Notes: generated by a model not told the origin, from the letters alone. A DNA stretch of 64,000 nucleotides from JACPUW01 sp049115495 (GCA_049115495.1 JAGDZV010000001.1:62001-126000); one strand, 5' to 3'; shown: positions 24,907-35,123, counted from the first letter of the stretch. Made by a program: numbers and translations.

Positions 24907-27900
24907 ATGACTCCAAAATATCCGGGCATACGGGTTGCTATGGACGGCAACACCGCGGCCATAATGTGCGAAAGAGAATCTTCAGATGCTGCCGGTGCCT
25001 ACCCAATTACACCGTCTACACAAATGGGAGAATATTGGGCCGAAGAAGCCGCTAAAGGCCATTTAAATATATCTGATAAACCCTTAATTTTTATTGAGCC
25101 CGAAGGTGAACACGCCGCTGCAGCGGTAACTGCTGGTTTATCAATGACTGGTTTGCGCTCGGCCAACTTCTCTTCAGGGCAAGGCATTGCCTACATGCAC
25201 GAATCACTTTATGCCGCGGTGGGCAAACGCTTAACTTATGTACTGAACATTGGAGCAAGAGCCATGACAAAATCTACGCTCAATGTACATGCTGGACATG
25301 ATGATTACCACGCGATTGACGATACAGGTTTTTTTCAATTATTTGCTAAAAATGCACAGCACGTGGCTGATTTAAACATTTTAGCCCACAAAATAGCTGA
25401 GCTTGCCTTAACTCCGGGTGCTATTGCCCAGGACGGTTTTCTTACTACCCATTTAATTGAATCGTTTAATTTACCAGAACGTGTTCTTATAAAAGAGTTT
25501 CTTGGCTTGCCTGACGATATTATAAAAACACCTACTGCGGCGCAAAGAATGATTTATGGCGAAAACCGTAGAAGAATTCCCGAAATTTGGGATGTTGACA
25601 ACCCTGTAATGGCAGGTTTGGTACAAAACCAAGATTCTTACATGCAATCTGTGGCTTCTCAAAGGCCATTCTTTTTTGATCATATCAAAGAACTTACTGA
25701 TCAGGCTTTTGCAGAATATTATAGCTTAACAGGTAGACAGTACCAACGTGTTATGACCTACCGAGCTGAAGATGCTGAATACCTAATTCTTGGACAAGGA
25801 AGCATTATACCAAGTGCGGAAGCTGTGGTAGACTATATGCGAGAAAAATTCAAGATCAAAGTAGGTGTTGTAAACCTGGTAATGTTCCGTCCGTTTCCTG
25901 GCGATTTACTTTCTAAAGTAATTAAAGGCAAAAAAGGCGTAACCATACTCGAAAGACTTGATCAACCATTAGCAACTGATTTGCCAATTGCAAGAGAGAC
26001 CAGGGCCGTTGTAAACAAAAGCCTTGAAAATGGCAGGTTTAAAACAGACAAACCGTATTCAGATTTAGAATCTTTCAAATCTGAAGAGGCTCCAATTATT
26101 TATTCGGGTTCTTTTGGCATGGGTAGCCGAGACTTACAGCCTGAAGGTATTATAGGGGCAATAGAAAACATGTTGCCCAAAGGCCAGCATAAAAAAATGT
26201 TTTATCTCTCAATTGATTTTGTGAGAAAAAACCCATTCACACCAAAACAAAGGCTTCACCAAGAGAATATTCTTGCTGACTACCCTCATGTAAAGGATTT
26301 AGCCATTCATGGCTCAGAAAACCCCAACTTAATGCCCAAAGGCTCAATTACAGTTAGGTTTCATTCTGTAGGTGGCTGGGGTGCTGTTACAACAGGGAAA
26401 AACTTGGCAATGACCCTTTATGACCTATTGGGTTATGATATTAAGGCCAACCCAAAATATGGTTCTGAGAAAAAAGGCCAACCAACTACTTATTATTTGG
26501 TAGCGGCACCAGAACCAATTAGAGTTAACTGCGAACTGTTTTTTGTTGATGTGGTTTTGAGCCCTGATCCTAATGTGTTTAAGCATACAAATGCAATTTC
26601 AGGATTAAACGAAGGGGGTGTATTCATTATTCAAAGCGAAAGAAATAAACCTGAAGATGCTTGGGCTGATATTCCAAAGCATTACCAAAAAGTAATTATT
26701 GATAAAAACATTAAAGTGTTTTATATCGATGGCTTTAAAATAGCTAGAGAAGAAGCTACTGACCCTGAGCTGCAATTGCGCATGCAAGGTATCGCTTTTC
26801 AAGGTGCATTCTTTGCCGCTTCTCCTTTAAAAGAAAGCGCTGGTCTTACAGACGAAAAACTTCTTAAAGCCATTGAAGATCAGGTAGTAAAAAAATTCGG
26901 TTCCAAAGGCCAGCGGGTGGTTGATGACAACATGCGCGTGGTTCGAAGAGGATTTGATGAAGTTAGAGAAATTAAGGCCAAAACTTTAACTGAAACTAAA
27001 AAGGCTCAAAATGGAGCTGCTACATTGCCTTTGCCAAGTATGTTGAAATCACTTCCGAAGAGCAAATCTGAGCTGAGTGATATTCATAGATTTTGGGAAC
27101 AAACTGGAAATTTCTATGCCCAGGGCATGGGCAATGATAATATTACTGATCCATTCATTGGTTTAAGCTTATTGCCAGCTACCACTTCTCTATTTAGAGA
27201 TATGACTGGTATCCGTTTTGAACACCCCGAGTGGGACGCTAATAATTGCACTGCTTGTGGTAACTGTTACACCGTTTGCCCTGACACAGCAATTCCGGGT
27301 TTAGTAAGTGAATTATCAGATATTATTGACACTGTAGTTAAACAGGTCAAGAAAAACCACGGAAAAGTTGAAGTTTTAGGAAAACTGTCAAAACAAATGG
27401 AGCCAAAAATAAGAGCGCTTTTTCCTGAGACTAAAAATGGAGCTACTGTAAATGGTCTTATTCAAGATGTAATTGATGAGTTTATTGAAGCTGGTAACGA
27501 AACTGCTCAGAAAGAACTCACATGGTTTAGAGAAGAATTAGGCAATTTCCAATTTGCTTTAACTAGGCCTTATTACGATTTAAACGAGAAAAAAGAAGTA
27601 GGATCTGGTGGCTTATTTAGCATAACAGTAAACCCAACTACATGCAAAGGTTGTATGGAATGTATAGCGGTTTGCGATGATGATGCATTAAAAGCCGTAA
27701 CACAAACCGAAGCATCAATTTTTAACCTAAGAAAAGATTGGGATCTTTGGTCTGCCTTACCAAACACGCCCGAGAAGTATAATAGAGTTGATGACCTAGA
27801 AGAAAAAATAGGCCCACTAGAAACCATTCTTTTGAATAAGGATGCCTACCTAAGCTTTGCTAGCGGAGATGGCGCTTGCTTGGGTTGCTCTGAAAAAACA

Positions 27901-29805
27901 GTGATTCACTTATTTGTTGCAACAGTGGAATCGCTAATGCAGCCAAGAATTAAAAAACATGTTGCACATCTAACAGACTTAATTGAAAGATTAGAAGCTC
28001 ATATTAAAGCTAAGGTTTTGGGTAATATGGATGTGATTGATACCAATGTAATTGAAAAATTGGTCTCAAATCATCAGAATTCTGACTTAACCATTTCAGA
28101 AATTACAAGCGAATTGGAAGCCAAAAAAGGAAAAAATCCTATAGACCAAGAATGGCTTTCAGAAATGAGCCAGCTCATTGCCAAACTAAAGCACCTAAAA
28201 TGGAAATATGAAGAAGGAACTACCGGCCGAGGACGTACCACAATGGGTATGACCAATGCTACCGGATGTACTTCAGTTTGGGGAAGTACCTACCCTTATA
28301 ACCCATACCCTTTCCCGTGGGCCAACCATTTGTTCCAAGATTCACCTTCATTAGCCATGGGGATTTTTGAAGGTCACATGGCCAAAATGGCTGAAGGTTT
28401 TAAAACAGTAAGAAAAGCTGAACTAGAACTTGATGGAAAATACAGTTCAATAGAACACAAGGAGTTTTTTACTTACTTCAATTGGAATCAATTTACCAAT
28501 GAAGAATGGCTGCTTTGCCCACCCGTAGTTGCCCTAGGTGGAGATGGTGCTATGTATGATATAGGTTTCCAAAACCTATCAAGAATGATGGCTTCTGGTA
28601 AACCGATTAAAGCTATTGTGGTAGATACTCAGGTTTATTCAAACACCGGTGGTCAGGCTTGTACTTCAGGATTTATTGGACAGGTAAGTGATATGGCACA
28701 GTATGGAAAGGTTTGGAAAGGAAAACCAGAACCAAGAAAAGAGATTGGCTTAATTGGTATGGCACATAGAAACACCTATGTAATGCAAAGTACATTGGCC
28801 AATACTAGCCATATGATTGAAGGTTTTATTGATGGTCTTACTGCAAAGCGTCCAGCACTTTTCAATTTATACACCACGTGCCAGCCAGAACATGGCGTGG
28901 GAGACGATATGGGTGCCCATCAGGCAAAGCTGGCGTTAGAGTCAAGAGCTTATCCAATTTTCAAGTACAATCCTGATGTAAGTGTAAAAGCTGCAGAAGC
29001 TTTTGACCTAAGCGGAAATCCTGACTTGGATAAAATTTGGCCTACTTATTCGCTCAAGTATATGGAGAATGGTAGACTTAAAACCATGGAAGTTGCCATG
29101 ACTTTTGCTGATTTTGCCATTACTGAAGCAAGATTTAGAAAACACTTTAGGAAAGCGCCTCAAGACACCTGGAATGACAATATGGTGCAACTTTCTGATT
29201 TTCTTGAACTAGAGGAAGCCAAAAGAGAAGGTAAGTACCCTTATATATGGGCAGTTGACAGAAAACAAAGACTCAGCCGCGTAATGGTAGCCAAAACAAT
29301 TGTTGAATCTTGCGAAGAGAGACGTGATTTCTGGATAATGTTACGCGATATTGCCGGCTACCAACCTGAACTTGAGACAGAAAGTAAAGAAGATGTTGAA
29401 GCCAGAATTAGAACTGAAGTTGTTGGTAAAATAGCACAAGGTTTAATGAAAATGGCAGGTGATCCAAATGGCGATAGTTTAATGGATTTGGCTACAGCTT
29501 CAACAAATGGTTCTGAAGTTAAGGAAGAAGCCCCTACTGAAGCAACAAAAGGAGCCAATCAAAAACCTTGGATAGAGTCTGAAGAGTGCACCGCCTGTGA
29601 TGAGTGTATTAAAATCAACAACAAGATTTTTGAATACAATGGCGATAAAAAAGCCATAATTAAAAACTTTGATGGTGGTCCATATTCAGATTTAGTAAAA
29701 GCAGCTGAAAAATGTACTGCGGGAGTAATTCACCCTGGTTTACCATCCGACAGTTCTGAAAAAGACGTGGAAAAATGGATTAAAAGAGCTGAAAAGTTCA
29801 ACTAG
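24907..29805 (+). CDS. nifJ: Giant pyruvate (2-oxoacid):ferredoxin oxidoreductase with fused ferredoxin tail
   Basis: 1632 residues, well above the roughly 1180 of usual NifJ. Oxidatively decarboxylates pyruvate to acetyl-CoA and reduces ferredoxin. Parts in order: alpha-type domain with YPITPSTQMGEYWAE; gamma-type domain from about 478 (SITVRFHSVGGWGAVTTGKN); 4Fe-4S motifs CTACGNCYTVCP (781) and CKGCMECIAVC (about 913); TPP half with GDGACLGCSEKT (about 988) and GGDGAMYDIGFQNL (about 1210) plus SNTGGQACTSG. Inserts lie between the two clusters and before the TPP motif. The C-terminal about 75 residues form a one-cluster ferredoxin (Cys1561, 1564, 1567 and a later Cys). rnfC follows after 3 nt. 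Confidence 0.95.
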   Translation: MTPKYPGIRVAMDGNTAAIMCERESSDAAGAYPITPSTQMGEYWAEEAAKGHLNISDKPLIFIEPEGEHAAAAVTAGLSMTGLRSANFSSGQGIAYMHESLYAAVGKRLTYVLNIGARAMTKSTLNVHAGHDDYHAIDDTGFFQLFAKNAQHVADLNILAHKIAELALTPGAIAQDGFLTTHLIESFNLPERVLIKEFLGLPDDIIKTPTAAQRMIYGENRRRIPEIWDVDNPVMAGLVQNQDSYMQSVASQRPFFFDHIKELTDQAFAEYYSLTGRQYQRVMTYRAEDAEYLILGQGSIIPSAEAVVDYMREKFKIKVGVVNLVMFRPFPGDLLSKVIKGKKGVTILERLDQPLATDLPIARETRAVVNKSLENGRFKTDKPYSDLESFKSEEAPIIYSGSFGMGSRDLQPEGIIGAIENMLPKGQHKKMFYLSIDFVRKNPFTPKQRLHQENILADYPHVKDLAIHGSENPNLMPKGSITVRFHSVGGWGAVTTGKNLAMTLYDLLGYDIKANPKYGSEKKGQPTTYYLVAAPEPIRVNCELFFVDVVLSPDPNVFKHTNAISGLNEGGVFIIQSERNKPEDAWADIPKHYQKVIIDKNIKVFYIDGFKIAREEATDPELQLRMQGIAFQGAFFAASPLKESAGLTDEKLLKAIEDQVVKKFGSKGQRVVDDNMRVVRRGFDEVREIKAKTLTETKKAQNGAATLPLPSMLKSLPKSKSELSDIHRFWEQTGNFYAQGMGNDNITDPFIGLSLLPATTSLFRDMTGIRFEHPEWDANNCTACGNCYTVCPDTAIPGLVSELSDIIDTVVKQVKKNHGKVEVLGKLSKQMEPKIRALFPETKNGATVNGLIQDVIDEFIEAGNETAQKELTWFREELGNFQFALTRPYYDLNEKKEVGSGGLFSITVNPTTCKGCMECIAVCDDDALKAVTQTEASIFNLRKDWDLWSALPNTPEKYNRVDDLEEKIGPLETILLNKDAYLSFASGDGACLGCSEKTVIHLFVATVESLMQPRIKKHVAHLTDLIERLEAHIKAKVLGNMDVIDTNVIEKLVSNHQNSDLTISEITSELEAKKGKNPIDQEWLSEMSQLIAKLKHLKWKYEEGTTGRGRTTMGMTNATGCTSVWGSTYPYNPYPFPWANHLFQDSPSLAMGIFEGHMAKMAEGFKTVRKAELELDGKYSSIEHKEFFTYFNWNQFTNEEWLLCPPVVALGGDGAMYDIGFQNLSRMMASGKPIKAIVVDTQVYSNTGGQACTSGFIGQVSDMAQYGKVWKGKPEPRKEIGLIGMAHRNTYVMQSTLANTSHMIEGFIDGLTAKRPALFNLYTTCQPEHGVGDDMGAHQAKLALESRAYPIFKYNPDVSVKAAEAFDLSGNPDLDKIWPTYSLKYMENGRLKTMEVAMTFADFAITEARFRKHFRKAPQDTWNDNMVQLSDFLELEEAKREGKYPYIWAVDRKQRLSRVMVAKTIVESCEERRDFWIMLRDIAGYQPELETESKEDVEARIRTEVVGKIAQGLMKMAGDPNGDSLMDLATASTNGSEVKEEAPTEATKGANQKPWIESEECTACDECIKINNKIFEYNGDKKAIIKNFDGGPYSDLVKAAEKCTAGVIHPGLPSDSSEKDVEKWIKRAEKFN

Positions 29806-29808
29806 AAA

Positions 29809-31155
29809 ATGTTTTCATTTTTTAATACCAAGACTTTTAAGCACGGTGTGCATCCACCAGAGCATAAAGATGAAACTGCAGGCTTAGCAATTAGGCAATT
29901 TCCTTTTGCTCAAGAGATTATTTTACCAGTGGTTCAGCATCTGGGTGCTCCCAGCGAAATAATAATTAGAGAGGGACAAGAGGTAGAGCGTGGTCAGCTT
30001 TTAGCCAAAGAAGGTGGTTACGTTTCTGTGCCTTTACACTCTCCTATTTCTGGTATTGTAAAAAAGATAAAAAGCGTACCCACAATTAGTGGCAAAATGG
30101 TGCCCGGCATTCACTTAGAGCCTTTTCACGCTTCAGGGCAAGAAGTTGTTGAAGGTGAGCCAATTGATTGGGAAACAGCTTCAGCTGATGAAATATTGGT
30201 AGGAATTCAAAAAGCAGGAATTGTGGGCTTGGGCGGAGCTGCTTTTCCTACTCATGTTAAGCTTAAAGTACCTGAAGGCAAAAAATGTGAAGTACTAATT
30301 CTAAACGGAATTGAGTGCGAACCATTCCTAACCACCGATCACCGCGTAATGCTTGAGCAAAGTGATGATATTTTCACTGGTATTAGGTATTTGATGAAAG
30401 CCACAAATGCCAAGCGCTGCATTATAGGTATCGAAGGCAATAAGCAGAATGCCGCAGACCTTTTGCGATCTCGAATACCAACTGATTTACCAGTAAGCGT
30501 CGAAGTAGTTCCAGTAAAGTACCCACAGGGATCAGAGAAAATGCTTATCACATCAGTATTAGGTCTTGAAGTACCTTCAGGTGGTTTACCAATTGATGTA
30601 GGCGCGGTGGTAGTAAATGTGGCTACTTGTGCCGAAATTGGTAGACTGCTACCACATGGGCGTGGCATTCAAGAGCGCGTGGTAACCATTACTGGGCCCG
30701 GAGTTAAGAAAAAAGGGAATTACCTTATTCCCATTGGAACCCCTCTCCGATTTATACTCGATTATGTTGGCATAGATGGAACCTTGAGCGAAGTGTACAT
30801 GGGCGGCCCCATGATGGGAGTTGCCGTTTCTAATCTTGACATATCAGTTGTAAAAGGCACATCAGGCATAGTGGTGTTTACTGAAAAACAAGTCCGCAAA
30901 ATGGACAAGGTCAACCCTTGCATTAAATGCGGTGCATGTTTAGAAGCCTGCCCATTATTCCTTAACCCTTCGCAATTGGGTGTTTTGGCAAAATTTGAAG
31001 CCTACGACACCATGGCTGAGAAATACAACCTAATGGATTGTTTTGAATGCGGCTCATGCACCTATGTATGCCCTTCAAATATTCCTTTGGTTCAATATTT
31101 CAGGCTTTCGAAAACTATAGTTAGAAAAAGAGCCCAAAACAAAAAAGCAAGCTAA
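29809..31155 (+). CDS. rnfC: Rnf complex subunit C
   Basis: 448 residues. RnfC takes electrons to or from NAD(H). Start FKHGVHPPEHKDETAG and VSVPLHSPISGIVKKI (biotin-like domain), NADH/FMN-binding region with GLGGAAFPTHVKLKVP and LILNGIECEPFLTTDHR, and at the end two 4Fe-4S motifs, CIKCGACLEACP (Cys371-381) and CFECGSCTYVCPSN (Cys411-421). It lies 3 nt after the PFOR gene and shares one base with rnfD. Full length for the short RnfC form without the long C-terminal repeat tail. Confidence 0.95.
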   Translation: MFSFFNTKTFKHGVHPPEHKDETAGLAIRQFPFAQEIILPVVQHLGAPSEIIIREGQEVERGQLLAKEGGYVSVPLHSPISGIVKKIKSVPTISGKMVPGIHLEPFHASGQEVVEGEPIDWETASADEILVGIQKAGIVGLGGAAFPTHVKLKVPEGKKCEVLILNGIECEPFLTTDHRVMLEQSDDIFTGIRYLMKATNAKRCIIGIEGNKQNAADLLRSRIPTDLPVSVEVVPVKYPQGSEKMLITSVLGLEVPSGGLPIDVGAVVVNVATCAEIGRLLPHGRGIQERVVTITGPGVKKKGNYLIPIGTPLRFILDYVGIDGTLSEVYMGGPMMGVAVSNLDISVVKGTSGIVVFTEKQVRKMDKVNPCIKCGACLEACPLFLNPSQLGVLAKFEAYDTMAEKYNLMDCFECGSCTYVCPSNIPLVQYFRLSKTIVRKRAQNKKAS

Positions 31156-32171
31156 TGCAAGGTAAGATCTTAAATATTAGCACCTCGCCACACTTGGTAA
31201 AAGGCATCACTACGGCTGATATTATGCGCAATGTAGTTTACGCCTTATTGCCAATTTCAGCTTTTGCTATTTATGCTTTTGGACTTAACGCTTTGCTCAT
31301 ATTAATTACATCTATTGTAGCAGCAATTATTACTGAGCAGCTTTTGAACCGAACCTCTAAAAAAGAAAGTACAATTTCAGATTGGTCGGCAATTCTTACA
31401 GGTTTACTATTTGGTCTTACGGTACCACCTATTTTGCCAATATGGATGGTATTTATTGGCAGTGCTTTTTCAATTGCCATTGGTAAGTATGTTTTTGGTG
31501 GTTTGGGGTATAATGTTTTTAACCCAGCTCTTGTAGGCAGGGCTATACTGCAAGCTGCTTTTCCGGTGGCTATGACTACCTGGATGCCGGCAATGTCAAT
31601 TGATAGATTTAGTCATATTTCATCATCAGTTTTGGTCTTTCCGTTTGCAACTCCTATTGTTGATGCTGTTAGCGGAGCAACTCCCCTTTCGGCCTTTAAG
31701 TTTGATGGTATTGTAGCCACAACTAATGACCTAGGTTTAGGTCTGATAAGTGGGTCTACAGGCGAAACCTGTGCATTGCTAATTGTTTTGGGTGGCATTT
31801 ATTTGGCTGCTCGAAAAATGCTGAATTGGCGCATTCCAGTGGTTATATTGCTTACAGTATATTTACTCAGCGGCATATTGCATTTGGCAAGTCCTCAAAA
31901 TTACCCTAGCCCCTTGTTTATGCTATTTTCTGGTGGATTAATGCTTGGAGCCGTATTTATGGCTACCGACATGGTTACCTCACCAATGACCCCATTAGCG
32001 GTTGTTTTATTTGGAGTACTAATAGGTGTTCTTGTAGTTGTAATTAGAATTTGGGGTGGATTACCAGAAGGTGTAATGTATGCCATTTTATTGGCTAATG
32101 CAGTTGCTCCACATTTAGATAATCTAGTAAAACCAAGAGTTTACGGAACCACTAAAAAGGTAAAAGCATGA
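31155..32171 (+). CDS. rnfD: Rnf complex subunit D
   Basis: 338 residues, integral membrane protein with about nine helices. The conserved covalent FMN site is visible as SGAT with Thr176 (AVSGATPLSAFK). GYNVFNPALVGRAIL and FMATDMVTSPMTPLA are typical RnfD/NqrB blocks. Part of the ion-translocating core with RnfG, E, A. Confidence 0.95.
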   Translation: MQGKILNISTSPHLVKGITTADIMRNVVYALLPISAFAIYAFGLNALLILITSIVAAIITEQLLNRTSKKESTISDWSAILTGLLFGLTVPPILPIWMVFIGSAFSIAIGKYVFGGLGYNVFNPALVGRAILQAAFPVAMTTWMPAMSIDRFSHISSSVLVFPFATPIVDAVSGATPLSAFKFDGIVATTNDLGLGLISGSTGETCALLIVLGGIYLAARKMLNWRIPVVILLTVYLLSGILHLASPQNYPSPLFMLFSGGLMLGAVFMATDMVTSPMTPLAVVLFGVLIGVLVVVIRIWGGLPEGVMYAILLANAVAPHLDNLVKPRVYGTTKKVKA

Positions 32172-32830
32172 GTGAGTCAAGCACAGCTAGCAGTAAAAAA
32201 ATGCTTTTTGCAATGACCTTAATTGGTACTGTTTGCGCAATACTTATTGTATTGGCCTATGAAGGCACAAAACCTAGAATAGAAAGATTAAAAGCTGAAG
32301 CGCTTGATCGCGCCATTTTTAAGGTAATACCCGGAATTTCAACAACTGAAGCATTTTATTACACTGATGGGCAGTTAAAAAAAGAGACTGAAAGTGAAAA
32401 CATAGTTTACTCAGGCTATGATGAAAATGGCAACTTAAAAGGAGTAGCTATTTCTGCAGTTGGGCAGGGATACGCTGATAAAATAAAGGTGCTTTATGGA
32501 TATAATCCCAATGAAGAAACCATTGTGGGCATATATGTATTAGAAACAAAAGAAACCCCAGGATTAGGTGATAAAATTGAGAAGGACGAAAATTTCTTGG
32601 CCAATTTTAAGGCACTTGATGTTTCACTTGATGCCGATTTCATTGGATTAGTAAATGATGTAGTAACGGTAAAAAATGGAGAGAAAAATGAAACGTGGCA
32701 AATTGATGGGATTACAGGAGCTACTATCTCATCAAGAGCTATTGGCAATATATTAAATTCAAGTGCAAATGAATGGGCTCCGATTATTCAAAAAAACTTG
32801 GAAACTTTAAAAGCAAAAGGTCATGAATAA
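32168..32830 (+). CDS. rnfG: Rnf complex subunit G
   Basis: 220 residues. One N-terminal helix (MLFAMTLIGTVCAILIVLAY), then a periplasmic FMN domain. GYADKIKVLYGYNP, ETPGLGDKIE and the covalent flavin site GITGATISSRA (Thr186) are family marks. Overlaps rnfD by 4 nt and rnfE by 8 nt. Confidence 0.95.
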   Translation: MSESSTASSKKMLFAMTLIGTVCAILIVLAYEGTKPRIERLKAEALDRAIFKVIPGISTTEAFYYTDGQLKKETESENIVYSGYDENGNLKGVAISAVGQGYADKIKVLYGYNPNEETIVGIYVLETKETPGLGDKIEKDENFLANFKALDVSLDADFIGLVNDVVTVKNGEKNETWQIDGITGATISSRAIGNILNSSANEWAPIIQKNLETLKAKGHE

Positions 32831-33473
32831 AGCCAATGAAAATAAAGGCCTTTTTGCATCATTTGCCAATTATCAGGGCACCGATGTTTTTATCAAAGGT
32901 CTTTGGCGCGATAATCCTGTATTTGTGCAGGTATTGGGAATGTGCCCTGTGTTAGCGGTAACCAATACGGCAGAGAATGCCTTGGCCATGGGCTTGGCAA
33001 CGGCTTTTGTGCTTTTAATGTCTAATATTTTGGTCTCGCTGTTGCGAAACTTTATTCCAAAACAAGTTAGAATAGCATCTTACATCTTAATTATAGCCAC
33101 GTTTGTAACAATAACAGATAATGCTATACAAGCCATAAGCGTAGACCTTCACAAAAGCTTAGGCGCTTTTATTTCTCTTATAGTTGTAAACTGTTTAATT
33201 CTTAGCCGTGCCGAAGCCTTTGCCTCAAAAAACACCATTAGCAACTCAATTTTAGATGCTCTCGGAATGGGTATTGGTTTTGCATTCGCGCTTTTATTAC
33301 TGGGTGGCGTAAGAGAAATACTAGGAAGCGGAAGTTTCTTTAACATACCAATTTTCCCTGCTCGTTTTGAAAAATGGGTAGTAATGATCTTGCCCGCTGG
33401 TGGCTTTTTTACGCTTGCTCTGTGGTTGCTGTTTTTTAATGTTTTAAAATCAAGAAAAGAAGCATCGTCATGA
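32823..33473 (+). CDS. rnfE: Rnf complex subunit E
   Basis: 216 residues with six hydrophobic helices. FIKGLWRDNPVFVQVLGMCP and LGMGIGFAFALLLLGGVREI are RnfE/NqrD blocks, with one conserved cysteine in each half (CPVLAVT; NCLILSRAEAFA). Forms the core pair with RnfA. Confidence 0.95.
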   Translation: MNKANENKGLFASFANYQGTDVFIKGLWRDNPVFVQVLGMCPVLAVTNTAENALAMGLATAFVLLMSNILVSLLRNFIPKQVRIASYILIIATFVTITDNAIQAISVDLHKSLGAFISLIVVNCLILSRAEAFASKNTISNSILDALGMGIGFAFALLLLGGVREILGSGSFFNIPIFPARFEKWVVMILPAGGFFTLALWLLFFNVLKSRKEASS

Positions 33474-34054
33474 ACGAAGATCCACTTTGGTACATATTCT
33501 TGAACGCGAGTTTGATTAACAACTTCGTACTAGCCTATTTTTTAGGTATATGTCCGTTTTTAGGCGTTTCAGGTAAAATGGAAACAGCCACCAAAATGGG
33601 TGGCGCTGTAACTTTTGTAATGCTCATTAGCTCAGTAAGTGCTTTCGGAATTAATGCTTTTCTCAATTACATAGGTGCCCCATTTCTTCAGCTTATTAGT
33701 TTTATTGTAGTAATTGCTTCTACCGTGCAGTTGGTTGAAATGTTTATAAAAAAAATGAGCCCTACCCTATTTCAGGCACTCGGAATTTTTCTACCACTTA
33801 TTACTACCAACTGTGCCATTTTAGGTTTGGCTTTATTTCAAACAAGTAAAGGCTACGGCTTTATGCAAAGCATTACATACGCCTTGGGTGCTGGTGTTGG
33901 TTTTACGCTAGCGCTTATTTTAATTGCTGGCCTTCGCGAAAAACTAGATTTTGCTGATGTGCCAAAAACCGTAAAAGGAACAGTTTTAACACTAATAGTA
34001 GCCGGAATTCTGTCCCTAGCTTTTATGGGATTCTCAGGCTTAGGAAGTCAATAG
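33470..34054 (+). CDS. rnfA: Rnf complex subunit A
   Basis: 194 residues with six hydrophobic helices. NNFVLAYFLGICPFLGVSGK and ITTNCAILGLALFQ give the two half-motifs with the cysteines thought to bind an intramembrane iron-sulfur cluster in Rnf/Nqr. Overlaps rnfE by 4 nt and ends 1 nt before the Cys-rich mini-protein. Confidence 0.95.
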   Translation: MNEDPLWYIFLNASLINNFVLAYFLGICPFLGVSGKMETATKMGGAVTFVMLISSVSAFGINAFLNYIGAPFLQLISFIVVIASTVQLVEMFIKKMSPTLFQALGIFLPLITTNCAILGLALFQTSKGYGFMQSITYALGAGVGFTLALILIAGLREKLDFADVPKTVKGTVLTLIVAGILSLAFMGFSGLGSQ

Positions 34055-34055
34055 T

Positions 34056-34259
34056 ATGTTAAAGTCACTTATAATAGCGATTATAGGAATTGTTATACCG
34101 TTCATTTTATGGTATGTAATTCAGCAGCTATGGAACAAAGTTTTTCTTAGCGCAGAAAACGAAGGCTGTGATGCCTTATCATCACGCGGTGGCTGTGGTT
34201 CATGCGCATCAAATGGACAATGCTCAAAAAAAATAGATAATAAACTAACCTCTAAATAA
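34056..34259 (+). CDS. Cys-rich single-span membrane mini-protein in the Rnf operon
   Basis: 67 residues. One N-terminal transmembrane helix (SLIIAIIGIVIPFILWYVIQ), then a short tail with four Cys: CDALSSRGGCGSCASNGQC. Not part of the canonical Rnf set. Position 1 nt after rnfA and 6 nt before the FNR gene makes translation with the complex likely. The tail could bind metal or an Fe-S cluster; which is not decidable by sequence. Confidence 0.75.
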   Translation: MLKSLIIAIIGIVIPFILWYVIQQLWNKVFLSAENEGCDALSSRGGCGSCASNGQCSKKIDNKLTSK

Positions 34260-34265
34260 TCTCTA

Positions 34266-35123
34266 ATGGCACATTTATCAGATTTAGAAAACAAAAAAAC
34301 TAACACGGCAATTATTGTCAACTCAATAAGGCTAACTCCAAACACTACCGATGAGATTAGGGAAATAACCCTTGAGCTTAATGCAAGTGGTTTTCAGCCA
34401 AAAGTTAACCAAAGCATTGGCGTATTAATTAACCATGAAAGTGAATTTGGCAATTCATACCATCATAGAATATATACGATTGCTGATATGCCAAATTATT
34501 TAAATGACAAGGTTCAGCTTAACATACTTGTAAAACGATGTTTTGATGTAGACGAATTTAGCGGTGAAAGGCACCCTGGAATTGCTTCTAATTACCTGTG
34601 CGATAGTTCTATTGGTTCTCAAGTCAATATTACTGGCCCGCATGAGTTACCATTTGAAGTACCAAATGATAAAAGTACCGACCTAATTCTTGTTGGAATG
34701 GGTACTGGCATTGCACCTTTTAAAGCTTTGGTAAAAACCATTTATAATGAGGTAAAAAACTGGCAAGGAAAAATTAGATTATTCTACGGTGCCAAAAGCG
34801 GATTAGAGCTGCTTTATCTTAATGATCAGGATGGTGATTTAACCCAATATTACGACGAAACAACTTTTAAGGCCTTTAAAGCTATCAGTCCAAGACCTCA
34901 TATGAATGATCCCATTGCACTTGACCATGCCATTGAAGATCGTGCTGCCGAAATTTTAGAAATGCTCAACAAGCTTAATACTAGAATATATGTTGCGGGT
35001 TATAAAGCTATTGAAGAAAAGCTAGAAAAAGCATTTTCGAATATTATGGGCTCTAATGAGGCCTGGAAAACCAGAAAAGCCGAACTCGTTGCCGGCAATA
35101 AATGGCAGGAAATTATCTATTAG
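34266..35123 (+). CDS. Plant-type ferredoxin-NADP(+) reductase
   Basis: 285 residues. FAD domain with HHRIYTIAD (Arg68, Tyr70, Thr71 fit the RxYS/T motif), NADP domain with LVGMGTGIAPFKALVK (142-157), and a C-terminus GNKWQEIIY ending in Tyr as in plant-type FNRs. RxYT, GTGxAPF and the terminal aromatic place it in that group rather than the NqrF type. Lying inside the Rnf operon it would shuttle electrons between reduced ferredoxin and NADPH, an alternative outlet to Rnf. Confidence 0.87.
   Translation: MAHLSDLENKKTNTAIIVNSIRLTPNTTDEIREITLELNASGFQPKVNQSIGVLINHESEFGNSYHHRIYTIADMPNYLNDKVQLNILVKRCFDVDEFSGERHPGIASNYLCDSSIGSQVNITGPHELPFEVPNDKSTDLILVGMGTGIAPFKALVKTIYNEVKNWQGKIRLFYGAKSGLELLYLNDQDGDLTQYYDETTFKAFKAISPRPHMNDPIALDHAIEDRAAEILEMLNKLNTRIYVAGYKAIEEKLEKAFSNIMGSNEAWKTRKAELVAGNKWQEIIY

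Noticed and set aside
30339..30668. 109-codon minus-strand frame
   Set aside because: Antisense to rnfC, which has complete family motifs.
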